Source: Bordetella parapertussis (GTDB lineage: Bacteria; Pseudomonadota; Gammaproteobacteria; Burkholderiales; Burkholderiaceae_C). Taken from it: 23,848 bases of DNA. The position numbers and the translations under genes were made by a program. The notes below the pieces were generated by a model that saw only the letters and a program-made list of their open reading frames with translations, was not told the origin of the DNA and did no database searches. The stretch is from the NCBI GenBank assembly GCA_945878355.1, contig CAMCTC010000073.1:1-23848 (forward strand), written 5' to 3'. Shown in pieces: positions 17,242-23,778 of this stretch (the first letter of the stretch is position 1; every line of letters begins with the position of its first letter).

Positions 17242-18294
17242 TCAGGGATGCTGTACCGGCCGCTTCAGGATTGCCTCGAAGCGCCTTGCATAGGCCGGCC
17301 AGACCTCGGGGTTGACCAGGCGCGGCGGCCGCTCGCCGTGCAGCAGCCGCACGATCTGGTCGGCCGAGATGCTCGCCATGTTGCGCCTGGCCTCATGTGT
17401 GACGCCGGCGGTGTGATAGGTCGCGACCACCGTGTCACAGGCGAGCAACGGGTGGTCCAGCGGCGGCGGCTCACGGTCCCAGACGTCCAGCCCGGCACCG
17501 GCAACGCGGCCCGACCGGATCGCCTGCAGCAGCCCGGCCTCGTCGTGGATGCCGCCGCGCGCGGTGCTGATGAAGACCGAGCCAGACTTCATGCGCGCGA
17601 AGGCCACTGCATCGATCATGCCGCGGGTGGTGTCATCGCGCGGACAGTGCAGCGACACGAAATCCGACCGATCGAGGATCTCGTCGAGCTCGACGGGTTC
17701 GGCGCCGCGAAGACGGATCTCGTCGCTGCTCAAGAGCGGATCGACGGCCAGCACCTGCATGCCGAAGGCATGGGCGAGTGCGGCGACACGGCGGCCGATG
17801 TTGCCGATGCCGACCAGCCCGATCGTCTTGCCCGCGATCTCGCGGCCGGTGAGATCCTCGCGCGAGAAACCCCGGTCACGGCGCAGCAGCCGGTCGCTTT
17901 CGGCGATACGGTGGGCGACGGACAGGATCAGCCCTAGCGTGTGCTCGGCGACCGACACCGCGTTGCCGCCGGTCTGGTTGACGACGGCGATGCCGGCGCG
18001 CGTGCAGGCCGCAACATCGATCGGGTCGTATCCCGCGCCGGCCGAGGACGCGCACAGCAGGTCGGGACAAGCGGCGATCAGCGCCGGGGTGACGAAGGCG
18101 AACGGCGGCTGTTCGTCCTTGGCGGCCGACACATGGTAGGCGTGCACGCCCTGCAGCGCCGCATCGGCCAGGGCCTGCGACACCGGCATCGGGTGCACCT
18201 GCAGTTCGATGCCGGCTTCGGAGCGCAGGCGCTCGTCGAACACCGGGTTGATGAAGCTGTTGAAGCGGGCCACTCGGGCGGTGACGGCGCTCAT
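17242..18294 (-). CDS. D-2-hydroxyacid dehydrogenase family protein
   Basis: A 350-residue NAD-dependent dehydrogenase of the D-isomer family (phosphoglycerate/glyoxylate/hydroxypyruvate reductase group). The nucleotide motif is GIGNIG (162-167) with Asp185 at the end of the next strand, favouring NAD(H). Catalytic residues Arg246 (ARGG), Glu275 (REPP) and His294 (TYHTAG) are all in place. It interconverts a 2-oxo acid and a D-2-hydroxy acid; the substrate is not determinable. The start ATG (18292-18294) overlaps the aldolase stop as ATGA. This coupling suggests the two enzymes act on the same 2-oxo/2-hydroxy acid intermediate. Confidence 0.92.
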   Translation of the reverse strand: MSAVTARVARFNSFINPVFDERLRSEAGIELQVHPMPVSQALADAALQGVHAYHVSAAKDEQPPFAFVTPALIAACPDLLCASSAGAGYDPIDVAACTRAGIAVVNQTGGNAVSVAEHTLGLILSVAHRIAESDRLLRRDRGFSREDLTGREIAGKTIGLVGIGNIGRRVAALAHAFGMQVLAVDPLLSSDEIRLRGAEPVELDEILDRSDFVSLHCPRDDTTRGMIDAVAFARMKSGSVFISTARGGIHDEAGLLQAIRSGRVAGAGLDVWDREPPPLDHPLLACDTVVATYHTAGVTHEARRNMASISADQIVRLLHGERPPRLVNPEVWPAYARRFEAILKRPVQHP

Positions 18295-18965
18295 CGCAGC
18301 GCAAGCCCTTTTTGCAGCAGCGTCGCGTCGATCCAGCAATCGTCGTAAGCGCCACGCTCGATCGCCTCCAGCGTACCGGCTTCGTCGGCGAGCTTGCGGT
18401 GCGACGCAGCAGCCACCGCCTCGGCCTCTTCCGGCGCGATGAAGACGACGCCATCGTCGTCGCCGACCACGATGTCGCCTGGGTTCACGACCATGCCCGA
18501 GATGCTGACCGGCACGTTGATCTCGCCCGGTCCATCCTTGTACGGGCCACGGTGACACACGCCGCGCGCATAGCAGGGGAAGCCGTCGTCGCGGAACGCG
18601 GCGCTGTCGCGGATTGCCCCGTCGATCACCACGCCCGCGAAGCCGCGTTTGCGTGCGACGTTCTTCATGATCTCGCCAATCAGCGCCTGGTCGATGCAAC
18701 CGCCGCCGTCGACCACCAGCACATCTCCGGGTTGTCCGAGCTGCAAGGCCTTGTGGATCATCAGGTTGTCGCCGCTGCGCACGCGCACCGTCAGTGCCGG
18801 ACCGAGCAGCGTCGTGCCCGGCCGGTGCCGCGGACTCAGCCCGTATGTGCCAGTCAGGCGGCTGAGGTTGTCGCTGATGATCGACGCTGGCAGCCCCTTG
18901 AACAAAGCCACCAGCGCGGGGTTCGTCGGCCTGCGGGGAAGAATCCTGAATCCGATTTGGGGCAC
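18291..18965 (-). CDS. RraA-like aldolase (HMG/CHA aldolase family)
   Basis: A 224-residue protein of the RraA / 4-hydroxy-4-methyl-2-oxoglutarate aldolase fold. The signature region VVIDGAIRDS carries Arg119 and Asp120, which bind pyruvate and the divalent metal in characterised aldolases. VDGGGCIDQALIGEI and VNPGDIVVGDDDGVVFIP-like VVFIAPEE are also typical. Aldolase members cleave tertiary-alcohol 2-oxo acids to pyruvate plus a second keto acid; RraA itself instead inhibits RNase E. The linkage to a dehydrogenase favours the aldolase role. GTG 18965 is chosen because AGGAG sits 8-9 bases before it; a GTG at 18998 would add 11 unneeded residues. Confidence 0.85.
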   Translation of the reverse strand: MPQIGFRILPRRPTNPALVALFKGLPASIISDNLSRLTGTYGLSPRHRPGTTLLGPALTVRVRSGDNLMIHKALQLGQPGDVLVVDGGGCIDQALIGEIMKNVARKRGFAGVVIDGAIRDSAAFRDDGFPCYARGVCHRGPYKDGPGEINVPVSISGMVVNPGDIVVGDDDGVVFIAPEEAEAVAAASHRKLADEAGTLEAIERGAYDDCWIDATLLQKGLALR

Positions 18966-19143
18966 TGGTGGGTCTCCTGGATGAGGCAAGCGGTGCACTG
19001 TCCGCGCCTAGGCTGGACCCCGGACTCGGTGTCCGAATATAGCCGACCCGATTCGGCTCGCCCGCGCCTTGGAAATGCTGGCGGCCACAAGCCGCACCAG
19101 CCAGCGCAAGCAGCGCGTCGGTCAACCCAAGGCGCTTGGGCGA
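18966..19143. other. Non-coding spacer between amidase and aldolase genes
   Basis: This 178-bp stretch holds no supported gene. It contains a possible minus-strand -10 box TATATT (19036-19041), a dyad CGGAC-tcggt-GTCCG (19021-19035) next to it, and the 14-bp shared sequence at 18985. The aldolase, dehydrogenase and Bug genes may therefore have their own promoter rather than relying on read-through from the amidase. No good -35 box is seen at the right distance. Confidence 0.35.
18985..18998. repeat. 14-bp sequence shared with 20791-20804
   Basis: GGCAAGCGGTGCAC occurs here, 20 bp upstream of the aldolase start, and identically at 20791-20804 in the amidase/cyclase intergenic region. Both copies are in non-coding DNA of the same catabolic unit and read in the same orientation. 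A shared regulator-binding site is a reasonable inference. Confidence 0.4.
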
Positions 19144-20547
19144 TCAGTCAAGCCCCAACGTCGACAGGTCTGGGTGACTGCGATGGAAATCGGTCGCTGA
19201 TTCAAACGCCTGCCCCAGCGACAACACCGTACGTTCAGCAAATGGCTTGCCGATGATTTGCAGGCTCACGGGCAAGCCTCTGACCAAACCCGATGGTTGA
19301 GACAAGCCACACAAGCCGAGATAGTTTGCAGGACGCGTCATATAGGCGGGAATTGGTGAAGCCTCATCGAGGTCGGCAACCGGCTGCGCGGGGATCGCAA
19401 CGCTTGGCAGCAGCAGCGCATCATAGGGTTCGAACCAATCGGCAAACGCCTGACGCAACTCTCGCATGGTCCGGAGCTCTTGTGCATAGGCCCCGGGTTC
19501 AAACGCCTCGGCCGCCTGTATGCGCTGGCGCACGGCAGGGCCCAACAGCGCCGAAGCGTCGTTGACGTAGGCGCGATGCAAGGCGTAAGCCTCAGACGCA
19601 ATGATGCGCCCGGCGTTCAAGGAAAGATTGAAATACCACGCTGGCAAGCGCACCGGGACAATCGTCGCGCCCAGCGACTCGAAGACGCCGGCGGCTTTTT
19701 GCCAAGACTTGGTGACCTCAGGATCCATAAAGTCAGGCAACTGATTCACATCAGGCAATGCCAATTGCATACCTTTGATGGTGCGAGGATCTCTGGCAAA
19801 TTGTTCGAGCGGCTGCCCCAGCGTCGTGGGGTCACGTGGGTCAGGCCCGGCCAAGGCATCCAGCAACAGAGCGCAGTCGCGCACATTGCGCGCCAAGGGC
19901 CCGATCGAGTCGAGTGTCCAACTCAGCAAACCCGTGCCATGCAGGCTGATTCGGCCAAAGGTCACTTTCAAACCAGTGAGCCCATTGAAGGCCGCGGGGA
20001 TGCGTACCGAGCCACCCGTGTCGCTGCCAATGCCAGCCGGCGCGTAGCCCGCGGCGACCGACACCCCGGTACCACTCGAGGAGCCACCGGGCACGCGATG
20101 AGTGTTCAGATCCCAAGGATTGCGGGGGGTGCCCATCAAAGGATTGGTGCCCCAACCACCAAAAGCGAATTCGGTCATGTGCAGCTTGCCAAGCGGCACC
20201 ATGCCGGCCCGCAGCAAGCGCTCGACCGTGGCACTGGTCTGGGTGGCGCGCCGCTTGAGAAAGTGCTTCGAGCCCAGCGTGCAGATCTGCCCCTCGATAT
20301 CGAGCAGGTCTTTCAGCACCACCGGCAAGCCTTGCAAAGGCCCACGCGGCAATCCAGAGGAGCGCGCCAGATCAGCACCGCGCGCAATGGCCTGCGCCTG
20401 TTCGGCATAGACCTCGGTGAATGCATGCAAGCTGCCGTCAGCTTTTGCAATGCGCTGCAGCGAATGCTGCGTCAATTCAAGTGAAGACAACTTGCCCTCA
20501 TCGAGGAGGGTCCTGAGTTCGGTCAAACCCAGCCAAGACAATGACAT
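19144..20547 (-). CDS. Amidase (GatA/amidase signature family)
   Basis: A 467-residue amidase-signature hydrolase. The Ser-cisSer-Lys triad is visible as Lys79 (VVLKDLLD), Ser156 (GGSSSGTG) and nucleophile Ser180 (SDTGGSVRIPAAF). Length and the GxG-rich signature stretch match family enzymes acting on free amides; there are no GatB/GatC genes nearby, so it is not the tRNA amidotransferase subunit. It has no signal peptide and should be cytoplasmic. ATG 20547 follows AAGGAG at 7 bases, and a sigma70-like promoter lies upstream. Sharing a strand with aldolase, dehydrogenase and Bug genes, it may release ammonia from an amide substrate. The substrate is unknown. Confidence 0.92.
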   Translation of the reverse strand: MSLSWLGLTELRTLLDEGKLSSLELTQHSLQRIAKADGSLHAFTEVYAEQAQAIARGADLARSSGLPRGPLQGLPVVLKDLLDIEGQICTLGSKHFLKRRATQTSATVERLLRAGMVPLGKLHMTEFAFGGWGTNPLMGTPRNPWDLNTHRVPGGSSSGTGVSVAAGYAPAGIGSDTGGSVRIPAAFNGLTGLKVTFGRISLHGTGLLSWTLDSIGPLARNVRDCALLLDALAGPDPRDPTTLGQPLEQFARDPRTIKGMQLALPDVNQLPDFMDPEVTKSWQKAAGVFESLGATIVPVRLPAWYFNLSLNAGRIIASEAYALHRAYVNDASALLGPAVRQRIQAAEAFEPGAYAQELRTMRELRQAFADWFEPYDALLLPSVAIPAQPVADLDEASPIPAYMTRPANYLGLCGLSQPSGLVRGLPVSLQIIGKPFAERTVLSLGQAFESATDFHRSHPDLSTLGLD

Positions 20548-20591
20548 GTCCAAACTCCTTTGAGGTTGCAAATCAATTATTTTGTCGGTCC

Positions 20592-20620
20592 ATTATGCCC
20601 ATATTTATCACACAGGCCAA
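20592..20620 (-). promoter_or_regulatory. Sigma70-like promoter for the amidase gene
   Basis: On the minus strand, TTGGCC (20615-20620) and CATAAT (20592-20597) are separated by exactly 17 bases in locally AT-rich DNA, about 45 bp before the amidase ATG. The -10 box matches consensus at five of six positions. This is the best promoter seen in the window, though untested. Confidence 0.55.
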
Positions 20621-20790
20621 ACCAGTCGGACGCTCAGTCAAAACAATATATTCCGCACAGAATCCGCTGGTTTTGTCGCTGAAACAATCAAGCTGCCGTC
20701 CTTGTCGGCTGCGTCAATCTTGACCCCCGACGCGTCGACGCCTTGACGCGCCATGCGGCGGTCGATGAACGTGAAAAGGTGTCCTGCAAG

Positions 20791-20804
20791 GGCAAGCGGT
20801 GCAC
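20791..20804. repeat. 14-bp sequence shared with 18985-18998
   Basis: Second copy of GGCAAGCGGTGCAC. Its GCAAGCG portion is the left outer arm of the dyad at 20792-20847, so the shared sequence lies at the edge of a symmetric structure, as expected for a protein-binding site. Confidence 0.4.
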
Positions 20805-20847
20805 AAGTTCAGCTTTTGATGAAATGAACTTGATGGGAAGCGCTTGC
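20792..20847. promoter_or_regulatory. Nested inverted repeat upstream of the cyclase gene
   Basis: Inner arms CAAGTTCA (20804-20811) and TGAACTTG (20825-20832) are perfect over 8 bp with a 13-base loop. Outer arms GCAAGCG (20792-20798) and CGCTTGC (20841-20847) are perfect over 7 bp. Together they give 15 pairs in two blocks with nearly the same centre. It could be a double operator or a leader-RNA stem. It lies about 190 bp before the cyclase start. Confidence 0.5.
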
Positions 20848-21037
20848 ACCCTGGCCGTGCAACGGCACACTGATGAGACGCGTAGTGCGAGATGAGCGGC
20901 GTGCCGCCGCCGGCCCTGTCGCGGGCTGAGAGCCCTGTCCTGCTGAACGCCGATCACCTGCCTAGCAGTTGACCCACGCGCCAAAGCAGAGCGTGGACTG
21001 TCGAAGGCAACCTGTGTCTATCAACGAGGAGAACCGA

Positions 21038-21982
21038 ATGAAGCACTTCCGCAAAGCCCTGATCGGCGCCGTCACCGTCGCCTGGAGTCTGTCGGCTGCC
21101 GCCCAACAGACCTGGTATCCGAGCAAGTTCGGCGCCGCCGACGAGATCGGCGCCGCCAACTATCTGACACCGGCCCTAGCGCTGGCGGCCGCCAAGCTGG
21201 TCAAGACCGGCAAGACCTATTCGCTGGGCATCACCGTCACCACCACGACCCCGGCCTTCCCGCCACGCACCTGCTCGATCTACATCGTGCAACCTGGTCA
21301 ACAAGGTGGCTCCGAAGGCCTGGGGCCGACCAAGACCACCTACAACGACGACATCCTGAACTGCTGGAACGGCATCGGCACGCAGCTCGACGGCCTGGGC
21401 CACATCGGCGTCGGCGAGCGTTACTACAACGGCAACAAGTGGCAGGACTTTGCCAACATCGCCGGCCTGAAGAAGCTGGGCACCGAAAAGATCCCGCCCT
21501 TTGTCGCGCGCGGCGTCTTGCTGGACATGGCGGCGTATTACGGCGTCGACATCGTCAAGGAGGGCACCGCCTTCAACACGGCCGAGATCGAGGCCGCGGC
21601 CAAGAAGCAGGGCGTCGAAATCCGCCAGGGCGACGTGGTGATCTTCCACACCGGCTGGCTGAGCATCATCGACAGCGATCCCAAGCGCTTCGGTTCGGTC
21701 GAACCCGGCCTCGGCCGCGACGGCGCACGCTATCTGGTGTCCAAGAACGTGGTGGCCGTCGGCGCCGACACATGGGCAGTCGAGGCCATCCCGTTCGAGC
21801 AGGGCGCCGGTGTGTTTGAGGTGCACCAGATCCTGCTGCCGATGGGCGGCACCTACATTCTCGAGAACATCAACACCGCCGAGCTGGCCAAGGACAAGGC
21901 CTGGGAGTTCATGTTCGTACTGGGTCAGAGCAAGTACCAGGGCGCGGTGCAGTCGATGATCAACCCGGTGGCGATACGCTGA
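21038..21982 (+). CDS. Exported cyclase-family protein (kynurenine formamidase fold)
   Basis: A 314-residue member of the cyclase family (PF04199, the fold of KynB). A Sec signal peptide, MKHFRKALIGAVTVAWSLSAAAQ, implies a periplasmic enzyme. The metal motif HxGTHxDxxxH is altered to a form containing GTQLDGLGH (114-122): Asp118 and His122 remain, but the first His is Gly112 and the second is Gln116. Later family elements (RQGDVVIFHTGW, VAVGADTWAVEA and EVHQILLPMGG) are intact. Relatives hydrolyse cyclic amides, N-formyl groups or lactones; the substrate is unknown. ATG 21038 follows GAGGAG at 7 bases, so the longer frame from 20969 is rejected. It is divergent from the amidase gene and may share its pathway. 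Confidence 0.88.
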   Translation: MKHFRKALIGAVTVAWSLSAAAQQTWYPSKFGAADEIGAANYLTPALALAAAKLVKTGKTYSLGITVTTTTPAFPPRTCSIYIVQPGQQGGSEGLGPTKTTYNDDILNCWNGIGTQLDGLGHIGVGERYYNGNKWQDFANIAGLKKLGTEKIPPFVARGVLLDMAAYYGVDIVKEGTAFNTAEIEAAAKKQGVEIRQGDVVIFHTGWLSIIDSDPKRFGSVEPGLGRDGARYLVSKNVVAVGADTWAVEAIPFEQGAGVFEVHQILLPMGGTYILENINTAELAKDKAWEFMFVLGQSKYQGAVQSMINPVAIR

Positions 21983-22003
21983 AGCGCTGAACACTGCGCG
22001 AAG

Positions 22004-22055
22004 GGCCGGTTCACGCCGGCCACCTGCCCTCGCGGGCCGCCCTGAGGCGGCCCGC
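22004..22055 (+). terminator. Two tandem hairpins after the cyclase gene
   Basis: GGCCGG-ttcacg-CCGGCC (22004-22021) is followed by a perfect 10-bp stem GCGGGCCGCC-ctga-GGCGGCCCGC (22032-22055). They start 22 bp after the cyclase stop. There is no T-tract, as is common for GC-rich proteobacterial terminators, so the call rests on stem strength and position. Confidence 0.6.
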
Positions 22056-22266
22056 TGCCGTTCAGGATCGGGTTCTCGTTGCGAAGGCGGACAGGCTTGG
22101 CGCGATGCTTGGCGGAGTCGGCACGACGATTGCTGAACTTCCGCATGCGCCGGGATGGCGCACCGCGATGCCGGTCCTGGTGCGGTGGCGCGCTGCCCGC
22201 CACACCAGTCTGGCGCTATGCACAAGCCTGATGCCAGATCACCGGTGGGCTCACGCTGCATCGCAG
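22056..22266. other. Non-coding stretch with no clear content
   Basis: About 210 bp between the cyclase hairpins and the broken toxin gene. Short open frames exist on both strands but none has a recognisable domain, ribosome site or protein-like composition. It may be debris from the event that removed the rest of the toxin gene; I see no insertion-sequence ends. Confidence 0.3.
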
Positions 22267-22383
22267 TCAGACGGGCGCCCAGACCGAGCGACAACAGTGG
22301 GTCGTTTGCGGGCCTTTTGCAGCTTGTCGAGCGTCTTCCTGCATGATGTAGCGCACCAGCACATTGGTATCTAGGCCAATCAT
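22267..22383 (-). pseudogene. vapC: Truncated VapC-type PIN-domain toxin
   Basis: Directly overlapping the antitoxin stop (ATGA, 22380-22383) is a 38-codon frame that begins MIGLDTNVLVRYIMQEDARQ, the classical PIN-domain start with the first metal-binding aspartate in LDTN. After about residue 23 the similarity ends, and the frame stops at 22267-22269. A complete VapC has about 130 residues and three more acidic residues, none of which is present. The toxin should therefore have no ribonuclease activity. It is shorter than most gene-calling limits and would easily be missed. Confidence 0.75.
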
Positions 22384-22619
22384 CGTACAGATGATCTACG
22401 CGATGCAATGGTTTGGTTCATGTCTTCAATTGAGACTGACTTGCTTGCCTTGCAAAACATGTGTTTCAACTCGGTCACAGAGCGATCGGCAGCCATGAAC
22501 AAGAATTGACCAGGCTCCAACTCGACAAATTCGACTCGATCACCGGCGTCCACCTGCAGTGACCGCCGAACACTTGAGGGGATGGTGATTTGACCTTTGC
22601 TCGTCACGGTTCCGGGCAC
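22380..22619 (-). CDS. vapB: AbrB/SpoVT-type antitoxin (VapB-like)
   Basis: A 79-residue protein whose first half is a swapped-hairpin AbrB DNA-binding domain: TVTSKGQITIPSSVRRSLQVDAGDRVEFVELEPGQF. The C-terminal half should be the toxin-binding tail. In an intact module it would neutralise VapC and repress its own promoter. The start is GTG (22617-22619) with only a weak GAAG upstream; no ATG is available in frame. It overlaps the vapC remnant by 4 bases and lies 37 bp after the SGNH hydrolase stop on the same strand. It is an orphan antitoxin now that its toxin is broken, and may persist as a DNA-binding protein or decay. Confidence 0.85.
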   Translation of the reverse strand: MPGTVTSKGQITIPSSVRRSLQVDAGDRVEFVELEPGQFLFMAADRSVTELKHMFCKASKSVSIEDMNQTIASRRSSVR

Positions 22620-22653
22620 GATGGCTTCAAAGACAAGCGCAATGAGGATAATT

Positions 22654-22668
22654 TTTTCAAACGCCCAT
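22654..22668. repeat. 15-bp direct repeat, copy 1
   Basis: TTTTCAAACGCCCAT occurs here and at 23764-23778. In both places it covers the last codons (Met-Gly-Val-stop) of a minus-strand gene plus three or four following bases. The two copies bracket the SGNH hydrolase gene. Confidence 0.6.
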
Positions 22669-23562
22669 CAGCCGCGCATTGACGGCATCGCTCAGCCGCG
22701 CGGCGATCTTGTTGTAGCCGGCCATGTTGGGGTGTATCTCGTTCAGCCAGTCGTTGCTGGTTCCTACGTCGGACGGGTTGGCCGGTAGCAATGTGTGGCG
22801 CGTATCGACAACGTGGAATGCCGGCAACTTTTTCCCCGGGGCGCCGCGGTCACTGTCCAGCGCCAGCAAGGCTTCGGCCAGGCGGTCGATCAGCCTGTCG
22901 GCGATGCGCTGCTGCAGCGACACGCCCAAGGCCGAATTCTTGAAGATCGGCCACAACCATGGCCCCTTGATGGCGACCGTGCCGAGAAATCGCCCCGGCG
23001 CGTTGCGTGGCGTCACGTAGTCGTAGGTATGCAGGAAAGCTGGCGCGCCCTGGCTCAGACCACCCACGGCATCGCGCAATTCGACGATGCGCTTGTAGCC
23101 GTCTTGGATGTTGGACAGCAGCTTGCGGAGCCGGGTTTCATCGATGTAAGCGACCGGATCCTGTGGGTTTAAGCCCGGCGATGGCGAGACATGGATCAAT
23201 TCGGCAGCAGCGTCGATCAAGTCATTCCCTCCCCCGCTGAGCAAGAGTGCATCAAATCGGGAACAGAAGTTCTTCTGCGCGAGGAATCTGACCAAGTCTT
23301 TGTGGTCGCTCAACTCCGACATATGGCGGATCGTGTCACCGGGGTAGGCCAAGTTCAGGATCAGCGTCCAGCGCGCCAACCTCAGCCCGTACAGCAGGTT
23401 GGATGACGGTATCGCGGCGATCGTGAACCACGAGTCGCCCTCCGCCAGCAAGTGCCACGTGTAGTCGGGGTCATCGGGTTGCAGGTTGTGCTCGCCAACG
23501 CCAATGTCACGCGGATTCAGCACGTCGGGTGGCAGCGCAGGAAACGTGTTTTGTATCGGCAT
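22657..23562 (-). CDS. SGNH/GDSL-family hydrolase
   Basis: A 301-residue hydrolase with all four SGNH blocks: Ser44 in AEGDSWF, Gly75 in LAYPGDTI, Asn113 in SGGGNDLID, and Asp271/His277 in DWLNEIHPN. There is no signal peptide, so it is probably cytoplasmic, unlike many exported GDSL esterases. The family removes acyl or acetyl groups from lipids, sugars or small esters; the substrate is unknown. ATG 23562 follows AGGAG at 6 bases, so the arginine-rich upstream extension (from 23643) is rejected. It lies between two 15-bp direct repeats and upstream of a vapB gene, in a zone with signs of rearrangement. Confidence 0.88.
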   Translation of the reverse strand: MPIQNTFPALPPDVLNPRDIGVGEHNLQPDDPDYTWHLLAEGDSWFTIAAIPSSNLLYGLRLARWTLILNLAYPGDTIRHMSELSDHKDLVRFLAQKNFCSRFDALLLSGGGNDLIDAAAELIHVSPSPGLNPQDPVAYIDETRLRKLLSNIQDGYKRIVELRDAVGGLSQGAPAFLHTYDYVTPRNAPGRFLGTVAIKGPWLWPIFKNSALGVSLQQRIADRLIDRLAEALLALDSDRGAPGKKLPAFHVVDTRHTLLPANPSDVGTSNDWLNEIHPNMAGYNKIAARLSDAVNARLMGV

Positions 23563-23737
23563 TGAAAACTCCTGTAGGTCACAGCAAGCGCGGCGCGACC
23601 ACCGCCCGCGTCGTCGGCGCATTCTGGGTCGCCCACGGATCACCCGGAACCCCCTGACCGCTTGCCAGTCCCTAGAACGCCGTCTGACGCAGCGATCCCA
23701 GTCGACAGCGCCGTCGTCAGAATGACGCTTGTCTGCG
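23563..23737. other. Spacer upstream of the SGNH hydrolase gene
   Basis: About 175 bp with no supported gene. It should contain the hydrolase promoter, but no clear -35/-10 pair stands out. Confidence 0.3.
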
Positions 23738-23766
23738 AAACACTATGCCGTGGCGGCACAGTGTTT
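23738..23766 (-). terminator. Strong hairpin directly after a stop codon
   Basis: On the minus strand AAACACTGTGCCG-cca-CGGCATAGTGTTT forms a 13-pair stem with one G-U pair and a 3-base loop. It starts in the base next to the stop of the gene entering from the right. The A-rich and T-rich stem ends and the position indicate an intrinsic terminator for that gene. Confidence 0.65.
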
Positions 23767-23778
23767 TCAAACGCCCAT
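23764..23778. repeat. 15-bp direct repeat, copy 2
   Basis: Second copy of TTTTCAAACGCCCAT, overlapping the Met-Gly-Val-stop end of the partial gene at the right edge and the first bases of its terminator hairpin. Confidence 0.6.

Larger units (their letters stand above)
20548..21037. other. 490-bp divergent regulatory region
   Basis: No gene is supported between the divergent amidase and cyclase genes. The left part (to about 20660) is AT-rich and carries the amidase promoter. The middle has a large nested dyad at 20792-20847. The right part (20890-20970) is GC-rich, can form alternative hairpins, and includes a weak TPP-riboswitch-like string. The length is unusual for this compact window and suggests regulation of both flanking genes, possibly with a long leader RNA on the cyclase gene. 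Confidence 0.5.

Noticed and set aside
18295..19125. N-terminal extension of the D-2-hydroxyacid dehydrogenase frame
   Set aside because: The extension overlaps the RraA-like gene in another frame. The dehydrogenase start at 18294 is fixed by the ATGA overlap and by family length.
14738..20850. AAGCGCTTG-like words at 14738, 14800 and 20838 as a common operator
   Set aside because: The core is a short GC-rich palindrome that also appears elsewhere in the window (e.g. 4634), so a shared regulator for the two units is not supported.
22104..22374. Plus-strand frames of 89 and 63 codons
   Set aside because: Neither has a ribosome site or a domain, and both run antisense through the recognisable vapC start.
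21176..22408. A 410-codon minus-strand frame running over the cyclase gene
   Set aside because: It is antisense to the cyclase CDS, and its upper part crosses the vapC remnant in the wrong frame. The composition is not protein-like.
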